Assembly (NCBI RefSeq): GCF_030052815.1
Contig: NC_079495.1
Location: forward strand, 42,723,651 to 42,787,650
Reading direction: 5' to 3'
Origin: Hevea brasiliensis
Taxonomy: Eukaryota > Streptophyta > Magnoliopsida > Malpighiales > Euphorbiaceae
Length of the DNA: 64,000 nt
In this document: positions 11,948 to 24,136 of the stretch, piece by piece
How the letters are laid out: each line of letters starts with the position of its first letter
Position numbering within the stretch: the stretch's first letter is position 1
Made by a program: the position numbers and the translations under genes
Notes under the pieces: generated by a model
What the model saw: only the letters and a program-made list of their open reading frames with translations
What the model was told of the DNA's origin: nothing
Database searches by the model: none

Positions 11948-13361
11948 AAAACTTGTTTTCTTGGTTTTACAATCATCGCAAGTGCATGGATCGCTAATAA
12001 GTAATAAAGTGATGAGTAGAGTATCGTTCCCACGAGGATTTAAAGACGTAAGTACTAAACTACATAGCAATCTTAACTGTTTAAGCTACCAAAAGTTGTG
12101 ATAGAAAATTCTAACTAAGACAGAGTGACTATTAAGAATCAAAGAGAGTAAATTTGAAAGCTTAAGGAGAATTCTAATTATGTGAATAATTCTGGAATTT
12201 CAGATTTTACACCTTAACCTTGTTATAGTTTTAATCTTGCTTTATCAGTGGATTGAGTGTTTGTTTCTTTGATGGAAATTAATCCTACGGAATCCTAGAT
12301 CCTCTCTCAAGGTATCTAAGGTGTATTTCAATTAGAGCTAAATCCTACTTTCATTGGTGATTAGTCCTAATCAAAATCCTTTGAAATCTATTATTAATTC
12401 TTAGAATTCCATAAGGGTTATCAACCTATCTCTAGTTCAAACTTCCTAGGTTAAAAATCTTGATTTTCCAATACTAACCTTCACCTCTCAGTTCATCAAT
12501 TAGTATCTTAAATCATGACTAAGTGGGTACCAACACATAGCATGCAATCAGAGCACAAGATATTAAATCAAAGAACAAAACTCAACGCCATTAAATAAAA
12601 CTCAATACATATCCATAACAAAAGTCAAGAATGCTACTTTCTTAATTCCAGAATTTAAGGAGTTACTCACTCATGGTGAGTTTGACAAACATAATGAAGT
12701 AAAAATAAAGGCACATGAAAAACAATATAAACCGAGGGAAGATTCTGTAGGTGTGATCCTATGGAACTTTTGTTGAGAAGTCTGTCCTTGGAGCTAATGT
12801 AATCCTTCTACAAGATAGCTAGGGTTCATTAGGAAGGCTTCTTTCAAAACTCTCCCCTTTTGTGTGTGTGTCTGTCTCCTCCAAAAAGCTCTTTAAAAAG
12901 CCCCCTCTTCATTTTCTGCTGGCTCTTCTTTATATTAGGTGTCCTAGGGTTAAGCTTTAGAGTCCCAAAGACATTAGAAGTCTAGTTGGTGTGCCAAAAT
13001 AGGAGTTGGAATCGAATTTAGAAAGTTGCTAAAATGTAGTACACAGCTCATGTGTCACTACACGGCTTGGTGCATGTAAGTTACTAGAGCATGTTGGCTT
13101 CCTCTCGGATAGGGGTAGTAAGTTACACGGGCCTTGGAGGTTTACACGGCTCTACTTGCACGGCCCATGTACTTGTGAATATACTACTTGCTTTGTAACA
13201 CGCTCACTGTAGCTATTCTGTACATTCTACTATTCAATGAACAATGTCGGTCTGGACAGCTAGAATGTCTAAAACTATATCTAGACTAGAGTGAGGAGTC
13301 ATAAATAACTCAAATAATGGTAAGAAAAATCTAAGAAAAATTTTAGAAATAAATTATAATG

Positions 13362-13408
13362 AAGTTAAGTGAGCCGGTACCCTAGTGATGGGTAACCCAA
13401 TGGGAAGT
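13362..13408 (+). promoter_or_regulatory. 5S rRNA-like block in family B LTR
   Basis: AAGTTAAGTGAGCC, then CCTAGTGATGGGTAACC and TGGGAAGTT, in 5S order. It starts 169 bases from the LTR start. Family B is otherwise quite different from family A, so its retention is notable. Confidence 0.6.
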
Positions 13409-15678
13409 TGCGCTCCTCGCAGCTAGGAGCCCTAAACCCGGGAGAAAATTTATGAAATAATTTTTGGGACTCTAGAGAAAAGTCATTGAGGTTTTGATGG
13501 CATTAGAATGCCAAGAAAATATTTAGAAAAATTTTTAGATCGGTACAAACGATTTTAGCTCGATAAGCCAAATGGAGGGCATTTTGGTCATTTCGTCTTC
13601 AGAGATGATTTTTGGCCGACTTGTTCAGTTAAGTAAATAATTATTATGACATAAAATTTGAATTAATATTGATAAAAATGTAATTAAAAATAAGTAAAAG
13701 ATGGAAGAAAGAAAAAGAAAACAAATGAAATTAAACTTAAATATTGCATAAGCATGAGGTAATTAAATAACTCTCCACCAATCGCAATTAAGCAAACTCA
13801 TTCAAATGGGATAAATAAGACAAAAATGAACAAAAGAAATCTGCTCTTCTCTTCTTCCTTAGGCCGAACCACTCTCTCTCCCTCTCTTCCACCATTAAAG
13901 CTTCACTAAGCTTCCAAACCTCTACCAAACCACCTCATAACCCTAACTTTCCTTCATGAAATTTTGTCCCTACCACTAAAACAAGACTTGGGCAGCAATT
14001 TGAAGAAGAAAAAGTGAAGTTAGAGCTTACAAAAAATTCAGCACTCAAGAGGTTACTATCAATTTTCCTGCTTCCACTCTTTTCTAAGAATGAATCTATG
14101 TTGAGTTAAGTTGAAAATTTGATGAAAAGTGAATTAAAGATGTATGAACTTGCCCCATGAAATTTTGGCAGCCTTAGAGTATCTTAGGGTTTCATCGATT
14201 TGATTGTATAATAGTTGTGTATGGCTGCCATTGAACATGGTTTTGATGTTTAATTTATCAATTGTATGTATATGAAGAATTGTAGTTGTTTGAGGTAGGG
14301 TTTAGGCACCAAAATTGGGATTTTGTTTATGTATTAATGAAAAGAAGTTGTAATGGTCAATTAGTGACCATTTGGTCATGTTTGAGTAGGAAATTGAGAG
14401 AATGGTGCCAAGGAAATTGAGGTTAGGTATGTTGTCCAATGTGCCCTGTAGGTTTGGAAGTGAGTCCGGTATGTTTGGACAGATATAACTTGGGTTGTGT
14501 AGGTTCAATTGGTGTAAGGCCAATTGGACATGAAATTAGACACATAATGGCACAACTTTAATAAAGGAAACCTGTCCAGAAAACAAACTTAGCATGCCCT
14601 AAAAATTGACCAAATCTGGGTAGCACCAATTCTTCCTGTGCAAAATGACCAAATGAACAATGTTCATTCATTTGGTCATAACTCAATGTAAAAAGGTCCA
14701 ATTGACATGGAATTTATATCAATGGAAAGCTTTGAAAAATTAGAATAACTTTCATGTGGAACACAAACTCAAATTGTGGACTTAACTAGTTGAAATTGCT
14801 AGCCAAAGTTGAATTACCAAATCTAGCAGAACCAAAAATTGCCCAAAAATTCTGGGTAAAGGCAATCTGACCAGTTATGGTGAATTAGCCATAACTTGAG
14901 CTAAAAAACTCTAAATGGGGTGATTCAAAAAGTGAAATATAACTAGACACAATAAGGAACAACTTTGATGAAGAATATTTGACCAAATTCTCTTTATAGA
15001 ATGGCCTAATGGAACAGTGAACTCTAGCACCCAAAACTGAAATTTTTGATTTGTTCTCCATTGGTTAGAAGTAATGATTGGCAACTAATGCCAATACTTT
15101 TGGGAACCAAAATGCAGTAAATCTATGTGATTAAAACTCATGTAACCATTAGATATGAGAAAGTCAATATTTTGACTTAAATGACTAAATGAATAGTAAC
15201 CTTATATGTTAAGTACAAATATTCAACAAATAACTTTGTAATGTGCCCTAGTACACCTAGTAAGATTGGTTTGGATAGGTTGGCATGCCAATAGGGTTCA
15301 GTTAGCAGTACTACACATGGCATTATGCCATTTTGTGATTTTATGGCTTTTAGCCATTCTGATATCAGTGTGATGCTTGGCCTTGTGCCCAATGTTTATT
15401 ACAGCTTCTTAGCTATTCTGTTGCATACCGGGAGACACATTGTGACCGATGGTGTGACGGCTTGAGGTACTTGCTATCCTGTGCCAATTTACCCGTTTAT
15501 CCAGTCTAGTCATCCAGTATAGGTTACTTGGGCAACCAAAATGGAAATGGATAAATTTAAGTAAATAACTAATATAAACAACGCCATAGGAATAATATTA
15601 CAAATAAATTGTTTGTATGAGAAATTAGCATATACACTGTATAATTATTTTCTTTCTAGTTCTTTTTATTTTATTATT

Positions 15679-15727
15679 GGCACTACTAAGCTTTATTGCT
15701 TAGCGCGTTACTTTTTACCACACGTAG
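15679..15727 (+). promoter_or_regulatory. Tandem hairpin of family B LTR
   Basis: CTAAGC-TTTATT-GCTTAG is a perfect 6-bp stem, followed by a weaker GCGTTAC stem. It corresponds in position and in the flanking CACNACT...AGCG to the family A module. Confidence 0.5.
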
Positions 15728-16748
15728 GTTCTGGAGAGACTGACAGAGAGCCCAGTAGACCACAGACTGGGTGAGACTTGTATACAGATCTACATAGTAT
15801 CCGTGTCACCTCACAAACTACAGTGCATTGGTAGGACACTAGGTCTCATTTTGGTATTTTGTACTGTTTATATTTTGTAATTAAACTTTTTTTTTCTCCT
15901 GTATAGTTGAAACTCATGTAATATATTTTGGTATTAATGCAAATATTTGTAATTTGTGTTTATAAATGAAAATTTAGTATTTACTTATGATTTGTACATG
16001 ATTATCATGCGAAATGAATGAATGATAAATAGAAGAATTTTTTAGAAATGGTTGAGAAATACGGAGATTATGTTGATATAATGAAGTTTGAGAATGATTG
16101 AAAATGTATTGGAAGTGTTTTTCACAGGTTTCGAAAACTGTTTTCTCCATTTTTAACTGGCACTTGGCCGGATTTTCTATAAAATTTTCGGAACTAAAAT
16201 GAATTTATAATTTCAATAAATGACTTAAATGTGATAAATTTCACAAATTGCACTTCATAACCAAAAAGAAATAAATTAAGAAAGGATAAAAATAAATGAG
16301 ATAAAATATGGTGTTCCGGTACACTGTGTGGCATATCTTGCTCGGCTATACTGTAGACGGGTAAGGGGTGTCACATGCTTCTTCAAGCTTTGGCGATAGA
16401 AAGTTGCACGGGTCTCTGAGGCTTACACGGCCCATGTACTTTGGCTTTTCTGAACTTCTTCAAGTTTCACCAGGTAGGAAGTTACATGGGTTTAGTTCTG
16501 AGTTTACACGACCAGTGTAAGGTGCATCAGTAGCTTGCCTTACTCCTTAGGTTCTTCCAAGCTCCTTCTTTTGCTTCTACGGCTTAAATTTCCTTCAAAA
16601 CACTTAAAAACATGTAGAAAACATAGATTTTAGTATGCATAAATAAATTTTACAAAAACTAATAAAATAACCAAGCAATTACCTATCTAAATGCTATGAA
16701 ATGGTATACAATTATGCTTAAAAACATCTATATAATACAAGTGTATCA

Positions 16749-17048
16749 TCCACTAATGTAGCATACACTTTTCAAAAGATCAAAAGGTATTTAAAAGGGT
16801 TGTAATGGGGCTAAAGGATAGTGATTTGGCTACCAATGAAGGGTTTTTAGGAAATGCAAATTTGAGGGTTGCCATTATGCATAAGTACCAAGTATACTAG
16901 GTTTATTTTACTGGTTTGGTACGGAAAGGAAGGGTTTTTAGTTTTTAGTTTTTAGTGCCAAGTATGCTTGCTTCATGCTCCTTTAGGACTTTGTTTTGCT
17001 TTCTTCTTCTTTTTCTTCCTTTTTTTTTATCCCTTTTTATTCTTTCCT
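16749..17048. other. Unassigned DNA
   Basis: AT-rich sequence between the Athila-type LTR and the LINE. It ends in a long pyrimidine-rich stretch (about 17000..17048). No coding region or known repeat boundary is seen. Confidence 0.5.
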
Positions 17049-17815
17049 GTTCTGATAGATGAGATGTGAGAAAGAGTCAATAGAAAACTAGAGCTTTGAA
17101 GAAGTACTCTAGAGTCAAAGGGCTTTAAGTTAAGTAGAACGAAGACAGAATACATGCATTGCAAGTTCAGTGAAGGCCAAACTAGTGATAGGGAAGGAGT
17201 TAGTTTGGATGGAGTGGTACTGTCCCAAAGTAATCACTTTAAATATCTCGGCTCAGTCCTTCAAGTGTATGGGGGATGTGAGGAATATGTTAGTCATAGG
17301 ATTAAAGCTGAATGGTTGAAGTGGAGACGTGCTACGAGAGTTTTATGTGATTGCAAGATTCCCAATAAGTTAAAAGGAAAATTTTACTGTACAGCCATAC
17401 GACTGGCTATGTTATATGGTAGTGAGTGTTGGGCACTGAAGGAGTTGTATGCGTCTAAGATAAGAGTTGCAAAGATGAGAATGTTAAGGTAGATGAGTGG
17501 CCATACTAGACTAGATAAAGTCCATAATGAGAGTATTAGAGAAAAGGTAGGAGTGGTGCTAATTGAGAATAAGTTGAGAGAAGGGAGATTGAGGTGGTTT
17601 GGTCATGTGAAGCATAGACATACAGAAGCTCCAGTTAGACAAGTAGAGCACATTAGGTTTGAGGATAGAAAGAAAAAAAGGGGCAGACCTAAATTGACTT
17701 GGAGGAGAGTAGTACAACATGACCTAGAAGCATTACACATTTTTTAGGATTTAACCCAAAATCGTTTAGAGTGGAGAAAGCGAATCCATATAGCCGACCC
17801 TAAATTTTTGGGATA
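17049..17815 (+). pseudogene. LINE reverse transcriptase C-terminus
   Basis: The frame begins at VLIDE and continues through ESKGFKLSRTKTEYM, YLGSVLQ, KLKGKFYCTAIRLAMLYGSE and AKMRMLR, then GHTRLDKV, GRLRWFGHVKHR, KKRGRPKLTW and LEWRKRIHIADPKFLG. This is the thumb and C-terminal tail of plant RTE-like LINE proteins. Stops interrupt it where a Trp is expected (TGA near 17093, TAG at 17490..17492), and there are further stops near 17067 and 17745. The catalytic palm (FADD region) lies before the truncation point. It is non-functional. Confidence 0.8.
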
Positions 17816-17823
17816 AAGGCTTA

Positions 17824-17840
17824 GTTGAGTTGAGTTGAGT
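17824..17840 (+). repeat. TTGAG tandem tail of LINE
   Basis: Three and a half TTGAG units directly after the LINE reading frame. Confidence 0.8.
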
Positions 17841-17842
17841 TT

Positions 17843-18839
17843 GTTATTTCCTACAAACTCATTATTTTTAATGGGTTAGAGAGGTAATTCTTCTCAATGA
17901 TTTTAACCACACACTTACACATTCTTCTATTTTTTGCACCCTTTCCCCATATTTTCGTTGATACTCAGTATACTTTTAACTTATGCACTTAGCTTCCTCA
18001 AAGGATAGGGTAGGTGTTTAGGCTAGAGGCTAAGTAAATAATGCGGGTAAACAAAAAAAGAATTATGAGGGATAGTTATAGGCTTCGAGTTGACTGCAGG
18101 GGATATATATTTTAATTAAGGGAGGTTAATGCTTAATGGGGTTATGAACAAAGAATGCCTTAATCATCTCTTCATTAAGCATATGCTTGGATTTTGCCTT
18201 GATAGATTAAAGAGACATGTTCTAGGGTTGATGAGGCATATTTAGGTTTTTTTTCCTAATTTTACAAGTTCAATGTGACAAACTAATGGCTATGAAGGGG
18301 TTTAACTAGTTTAACTCCACTTAGGTAATTAAATTTTTTACAAACAACATACTGAAATCTTTTTGGCTATCGAGTCTCATTTATTCCTCTTTCCTAGAGA
18401 GTCTGATCATTAGCTTGTTAAGATCTTGGTTATAAATCTAAATTAAAAGTCCTTGAAAAAGTTCAAAATTTTCAAAATTTTTAAAAAATTTTCTAGATTT
18501 TTGATACACAAGTATAATATAAATATAATAAGGCAATACAATGATAAAAATGCAATGCGATATATGAATGCAATGCATGTGTGCACCTCCAAACTCAAAT
18601 CTGACATGTCCTTAATGGCAACACAATATATAAAGATAATTAAAAATAAGGCAATACACATAGAGAAAAGCTTATTATGTATTAAGGCAAAGTAAAATGA
18701 ACATAGAGAGCACAGTATGAATAAAAGGGACCTATATACTTAGGTAGTGACTAGGACTAAGGCCTATGCCTATGTAGTACATCAAAAGGTGTCCTAGTTT
18801 ACTACCCTATATCTAGAAGGTTTCAAAGGGTGAGGAAAG
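17843..18839. other. Unassigned AT-rich DNA
   Basis: No recognisable gene or element boundary. The overlapping frames at 18443..18695 on both strands are AT-rich and low in complexity. This stretch may belong to the same old element as the decayed frame at 18840..19274. Confidence 0.5.
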
Positions 18840-19274
18840 GGCCTCCGCATCCTGCCTTTTAAGGATCATGTCTAGCTTGTTGTGGGCTTCTTGGAGATTA
18901 TCCTCAAGTGTTCACATCCTGTCTGTGATGGTGGTCTCTAGAGCCCTTATCTTAGTGCTAAAAGTAGTCTCCATCCTCTGCAGATATACAAACATAGTGT
19001 CTGCAGGAGGTGGAGTGTATGGAGGGATTCTAGTTGGTGATCCTTGGAGGCAAGGGTCTGATACCTCCTTCTGTTGCTCCTCATGCTATTCTTATACCCT
19101 TGAAAACTCCCCTGGTTTTGCCCCTACTAGTGCCCTCCTGATGATATTCCCTTCTGCATCGCTTAAGAGGCATTCATCTCTAACTTTTCTGCATATTCCC
19201 ATGGTTATACAGATAGTCTGATTGATCCTAGAGGTGCCAGAAATGGGGTACAGCATAACATATGCTAGCACAAA
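18840..19274 (-). pseudogene. Decayed unidentified protein, coiled-coil-like end
   Basis: One minus-strand frame reads through most of this stretch with three stops. It has LYPISGTSRINQTICITMGI, RDECLLSDAEGNIIRRALVG, a proline-rich RIPPYTPPPADT, and a heptad-like helical end with METTFSTKIRALETT and LEDNLQEAHNKLDMIL. This arrangement resembles uncharacterised plant retroelement-associated proteins, but I cannot name the family. Its N-terminal side is cut at 19274/19275 by element M, so the rest should lie beyond the right window edge. Confidence 0.4.
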
Positions 19275-21417
19275 TGTCACACCTTACCCCTCTATAAGGC
19301 ATAACATGATCTCGTAGTATACCTAATAAATTACCGACTCCGTCTATCGATAATCCATTAAATACACTACAAGAGATTTTAAAACAATTTTTTTACTTTT
19401 TGGAAGTAGTGAGCATTTTTTTACATTTAATAGAAGTTTAAAAGCTAGTTAAAATTTTTGTCCATTATTATTTGTTCGCAACTTTTGGAAAATTTTCGGC
19501 AGAGTGTCGTCTATATTTGGGAAAAACAATTCTTCAAAACCTGTGAAAAACACTCCTAAATAATTAATTTCAACCCCATTTGCAACCACCAAAACTCAAA
19601 TCAATATTAATAGCAACAATTCAATTCAAAATCCAAATTTCAAATCAAAAATTGTTATCTCTAAATATTTCATAAACTCATGCACATTGCATTTTAAATA
19701 TTTAATTTACATTCATATTTTAATTTACAGACATAAAATCTCAAAAACAATATTATTATACATTGATTGTACAACTGCTCAGTCTACATTAATACATATG
19801 ACACCAAACCATTTACATCAAAATAATTACAAAGGTATCAACAAATATCTGTTCAAAAATCTCCAAACTGTGCTCCTCTCTTACTATAGCAGCTCACTCT
19901 ACTGCTATGTCCTTTTCCTTATCTGCGATAGCAAAAGAAGCTATCGTTGAGTATAAAAATACTCAGTGGTGCACAATAAAACATAAAATGCATAATATAA
20001 AACATTTATGAACAATTCATAATTCAAAGATCTCATAATCACATTTCACAATTTCTCAAATCACATTTATAAGAAATTGCAATTTTCAAAGCTTAATATA
20101 ACACAAATTTGATCAAACAATTTAATAAACACAGTGTTGCCAATCAATAACACAACTTAGGCTATGACACAAAATTTCCGAACATGCCGTGTTATACGCC
20201 ACGACAAGGAAAACTAACCCCACTGATCGAAATCAATGAGGGAGGTGACTAGCTAGCTAATGAGTACTCATCAAAACTCAACTCAGACTGGCAAGCGAGA
20301 GAGGGAGGAAAGTGATCAAATATCAAACTCAACCCCACAAGTGGAGGAAGAACATAGTAAGGGACTGCCATACTAAGTGTGAATCAAAAACAATTTCAAA
20401 ATTATATTATTCAACATTTTATGCAAAACACAAATCAATTTCCAATTCAAATTTTCATTCATAAAATGGCAACACAGCATTTCTTGAAACTCATAATTAG
20501 TACAACTAATTCACAATGCATAGCTAAATAAGTTTTCAATTAGAAAATGATAAATCAAAGTTTATTGTGAACAAACCTGATGTGAGTCGCCTCTAGGCCT
20601 TGACTCAGTTTGCCCTATCCTTATCCAGGTCTTTTTCAGCTGAAACACACAATTTATGGTGTTTCAGTATCTTATCTCACAATAAATCTAATAATTAATT
20701 CATATATACTTAATTCTAGCCCCAATATGCTTAAACTAACGTTCTTGAACATTTTCATTTTAGAGTTACTTTTCACGACACTATTCAAGTCAATTTGTTG
20801 ACTTTCTTATGCTTAATAGGTATAGGGATTTCAATTTCATCCACATACCACATTTTGGTTACCTAACCTATTAGTTTTGGTTGTTTTCCTCAAATCTTAA
20901 GTCTCTTAGGTGAAATTTCAAAATTTCAAATTTGATATCCTGTTTTGCACTGTTTCATTAGTCATGTTACTTTGGTAATTTGACTAAGTTCTCTTCATAG
21001 AAGTTGTTCCTTATTATCTTAACTTTATTTTCCTTTTTGAATAACTCCATTTGAAATTTTGTAGCCCTATTTTTGACCATTTGAACATGGCGGGCCAGAT
21101 TTGGTGTTACCCAGAATTCTAGGCATTTTCTGGATTTTGGCAATTTTTGTGGGTTGATTGTAAGTGGTTTTTTAGATAGGTCATAGTCAAAATTTGGGTT
21201 TGTTTTCTTTATGAAAGTTATAGGGCTATTCTCAGCTTTCTATGTAACACCCCTAAGTTCGGTAGTGCGTTCGGCTGCTCCGGTGACCAGTGTTGTCCGG
21301 ACAGCTAGGATGCCTAGAACTACACTTCGTTATGAGTGAGGAGACATAAAATAATGAAATAAAAGAAAAGAAAATACAAGAAAAACAAAGGAAAAATAAT
21401 AGCAAAGAAAGGTAACC

Positions 21418-21467
21418 AAGTTAAGCGAGCCGAGAACCCTAGCGATGGGTGACCGCACTGGGAAGTC
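21418..21467 (+). promoter_or_regulatory. 5S rRNA-like block in LTR
   Basis: AAGTTAAGCGAGCC, GAGA, CCTAGCGATGGGTGACC, then CTGGGAAGTC. These match in order the 5S rRNA A-box (AAGTTAAGCGTGC), intermediate element and C-box (CTAGGATGGGTGACC, CTGGGAAGTC). It starts 176 bases from the LTR start. Confidence 0.65.
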
Positions 21468-24124
21468 ACGGCGTGGACCGTTGACTAGCCCTGGACTGCG
21501 GGGAACCCTGGAAAACATTTTTAGGACTTAAATAGACCCTTATTGAAGAATAAATATCATTAGGAAGATCAAAGAAAAATTAAATAATTAGTACAAAGAA
21601 AAGTGAAAAATCGAAAAACAGACAAAACCCGGTGTTACCGAAAAATCAGGAATGCAACCCGAAAAGGGGCATTATGGTCATTTGACACCCCGAATTGTCT
21701 TTTGAACTAAATTTCCATTAAAAATAAATAATATTACACTTAGAAAATGAAATGAAAAATTAATTTGGTGGTACCTAAAGTAAATAGTGAAAATTAAGGG
21801 TTTAATGTGGAATAAGTGGGAATTTAACATATTATATGATTAATTGAGTGAGTGGGCCATTAAGGGAATAAAATAAAAACAAAGTGGGGCAGGTGTACTT
21901 CCATTACACCACTAGAAACTTCATCTTCTCCAAATCACCAAACCTTGCCGAATTGAAGAACCAAAAGACCTCCATTGCCGTTTGGCCTTCAAGCTTGATC
22001 CACTCCTCCATTTCAACTCTAATCACTTAGATAGCTTCATTAAAAATTGTCTACATATCATAAGGAAGAGCTTGATACCAAAATCAAGAAGTTTAATCAA
22101 GGTTTAGCAAGTTCCAACCATAAGGTAAGTTTGTATTTTTGAAGATTGCTTTGTTAAACTTTGTGCTCATGTTATGGGTGTTGGTTTTGTAAAGAAAAAT
22201 TTCAAGTTTGAGAAGCTATTGATATGTTCATTTTGGACAGCCATGGAGTTATGTATTTGATGAAATATTTGTACATATATTTGATGAGAAATGATGTTGG
22301 TTAGGGTGATTTAATATCGGAGTAAATTATTCCATATGTATATGGTGATTTTGCACTTGGAATGGAAATTGATGAATTGTAGGACACTTTGGTGTTGAGG
22401 AAGCTTTTCGGCAGCCTTGGGATTCTTGGATAAATGTATGTGTTCATGAAGGTGTTGGCAGAAATATTGACATTAAGGTTGATGGATACGTATATAGATT
22501 GATTGTGTAAAGTGTATGTAAGAACTAGTATGGTTTAGGTGTATATGTGATTGTACTTAGACTTTGTAAATGTGAGTTTTAATTGGTGTATTAAGGATGT
22601 TTGTAATCTGCCCAAAGTGATGTTAATGTAAAGTGGAATATGGTTTTGGTAATGAACCAAAACATAATTGGTAAGGGAAGTGGACATATAGTAATGTAAG
22701 TGTGTAATTGATGTATGTTTAAGTAAGGTAGTTAAGGGAAGTATGCATTTTAGTCAATAACTTTAAATGTGTAACTTCAATTGGTATGAGACCAATTGGA
22801 GGTGAAACTAGGCACAAAATGTGCCAACTTTCATTGAGAAAGCATACCAAAATTCTGCTTGCAAGGTGGCATGAAAAATGACCAATTCGGATTAAGTGCA
22901 ATTGAAACCTAAAAACTGACCATTTGGGCAGCAGTTAGTGTTTAGGCTATAACTCACTCAAAACAGGTCTAATTGACCTGAAATTTTAACCATGAATAGT
23001 TAAGACCCATACCTACAAGTCTTATGAAGACACCAAAACCCATAAATGACCATAAGCAAGTCAAACAGCTTGCACAAGTTCGGGTCCAAAAACTGGCCTA
23101 ACCAAAGTTGACCAAATTGACCTAAAATTGACCTAATTTGATGCCATTTGACCAGCAATAGTATAGTGACCATAACTTGGTCTACTTAACTCAGAATGAC
23201 TTAAAATTTTGCCCCGCGATCCATAAGACATAGATCTACAAGTTTGTAGTTTTGACCGAAACCCGAAAATCGAGGGAACTAGGTCGTCCAGCTAGGTCAA
23301 ACTAGTATCCCGGAACCCAGCAAATTGCAAGAAAATGCACTAAACAAGGAAATGAGTTTGGTAAAACATACCAACCCTAAAATACTATCGAATGTGACAT
23401 ATTAGTGACACTAAAACCTAGTTTACCTAGAACGCATCGAGGGTCGATATATGGGTTGATTAAGTAAATGAAGGTATTCAGTGAATTAATTATCGAACAT
23501 TATCGTTAGAGACAATTTAATTTAGTACTGAAACACTTCAAATTGTGTTTCTCAGTTACCAAAGACTCAGGAAAAGGGAAGGAAACACTGAGTCCAAACC
23601 AGGAGACAATTATCAGAGGTTTGTGCACAACTAGTTTTCAACTGATTTTACTCTGAATAAGATTTCATATGATTAATTGTATGTTATTGATTTAAATTGT
23701 GTTTGTGCACAACAGTATTTCTTTTGAATTTTTCAATTGAAATGAATTATGACTATTTGTACATTATTGTTTTAAATTGTGGAAATGTATTTGAATGGAT
23801 ATTTATTGCTTGAAAAGCATTGTAAATGATTTGATGGATACTATTGATTGAAAAGCACTGTAAATGGTTTTTGTGGAAATTAAAGATAATTATGAATTGT
23901 GTTGCCATTTTGTGAATGAAATTATAACTTTGGAAATTTATTGGATTCTCACGAATCATTTGAATAAAATGTTTGGAATTGATTTTATGTTCACACTTAG
24001 CATGACAGTATCATATCATTCCTTCTACATTTATGGGGTTGTGATCATTTATTTTCCTTCTCCTGTTATGGAGTCATGATCGTTTATTTTTCTCCCTCTC
24101 TGGTTTACCAGTTGAGGTGATCGG

Positions 24125-24136
24125 ATGAGTACTCAT
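24125..24136. promoter_or_regulatory. 12-bp palindrome ATGAGTACTCAT
   Basis: A perfect palindrome beside a TAGCTAGCT stretch, present in all family A LTRs long enough to include the site. Copies are listed in the findings. Confidence 0.5.

Larger units (their letters stand above)
13194..16375 (+). mobile_element. Family B solo LTR with TSD TGCTT
   Basis: Starts TGTAACACGC and ends GGGGTGTCACA, 3182 bp, flanked by TGCTT at 13189..13193 and 16376..16380. There is no interior, primer site or second LTR, so it is a solo LTR left by recombination. It carries the 5S-like block at +169, a GGGCATTTTGGTCATTT motif at about 13577 and the tandem hairpin at 15679..15727. Open frames inside (14302..14523, 15177..15392) are antisense and unsupported. 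Confidence 0.9.
11954..16748 (-). mobile_element. Athila/Tat-type 5' LTR, split by a solo LTR
   Basis: The LTR ends at 11954 (plus-strand TG) next to the primer site and probably starts at 16748, where the minus strand reads TGATACACTTG. Removing the inserted solo LTR and one target copy leaves about 1.6 kb. Both halves share a recurring motif like AAGTT-ACACGGG...TTTACACGG-CCCATGTACTT (about 13060..13190 and 16400..16520), which supports joining them. The outer boundary is inferred because the second LTR is outside the window. Confidence 0.65.
17049..17842 (+). mobile_element. 5'-truncated RTE-like LINE
   Basis: Only the last 0.8 kb of a non-LTR retrotransposon remains. It holds the C-terminal end of the reverse transcriptase reading frame, a very short 3' untranslated part and a TTGAG tandem tail at 17824..17840. 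Simple repeats instead of poly(A) at the 3' end are typical of RTE-type LINEs. The abrupt start inside the reading frame fits incomplete target-primed reverse transcription. No convincing target duplication was found. Confidence 0.75.

Noticed and set aside
17154..17747. Host gene for a reverse-transcriptase-like protein
   Set aside because: The frame is broken by several stops, begins inside a LINE reading frame and ends in a TTGAG tail, so it is a truncated LINE.
18443..18695. Overlapping open frames on both strands
   Set aside because: They are AT-rich, low-complexity sequence with no recognisable domain.
21418..21467. A functional 5S rRNA gene
   Set aside because: Only the 3' half is represented, with a short internal gap, and the 5' half of 5S rRNA is absent upstream. 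It is part of the LTR, not a gene.
21330..21518. Antisense open frame repeated at 27794..27982 and, in altered form, at 38790..38972 and 50564..50785
   Set aside because: It recurs only because the LTR recurs. It overlaps the 5S-like block on the opposite strand and shows no protein family or codon bias.
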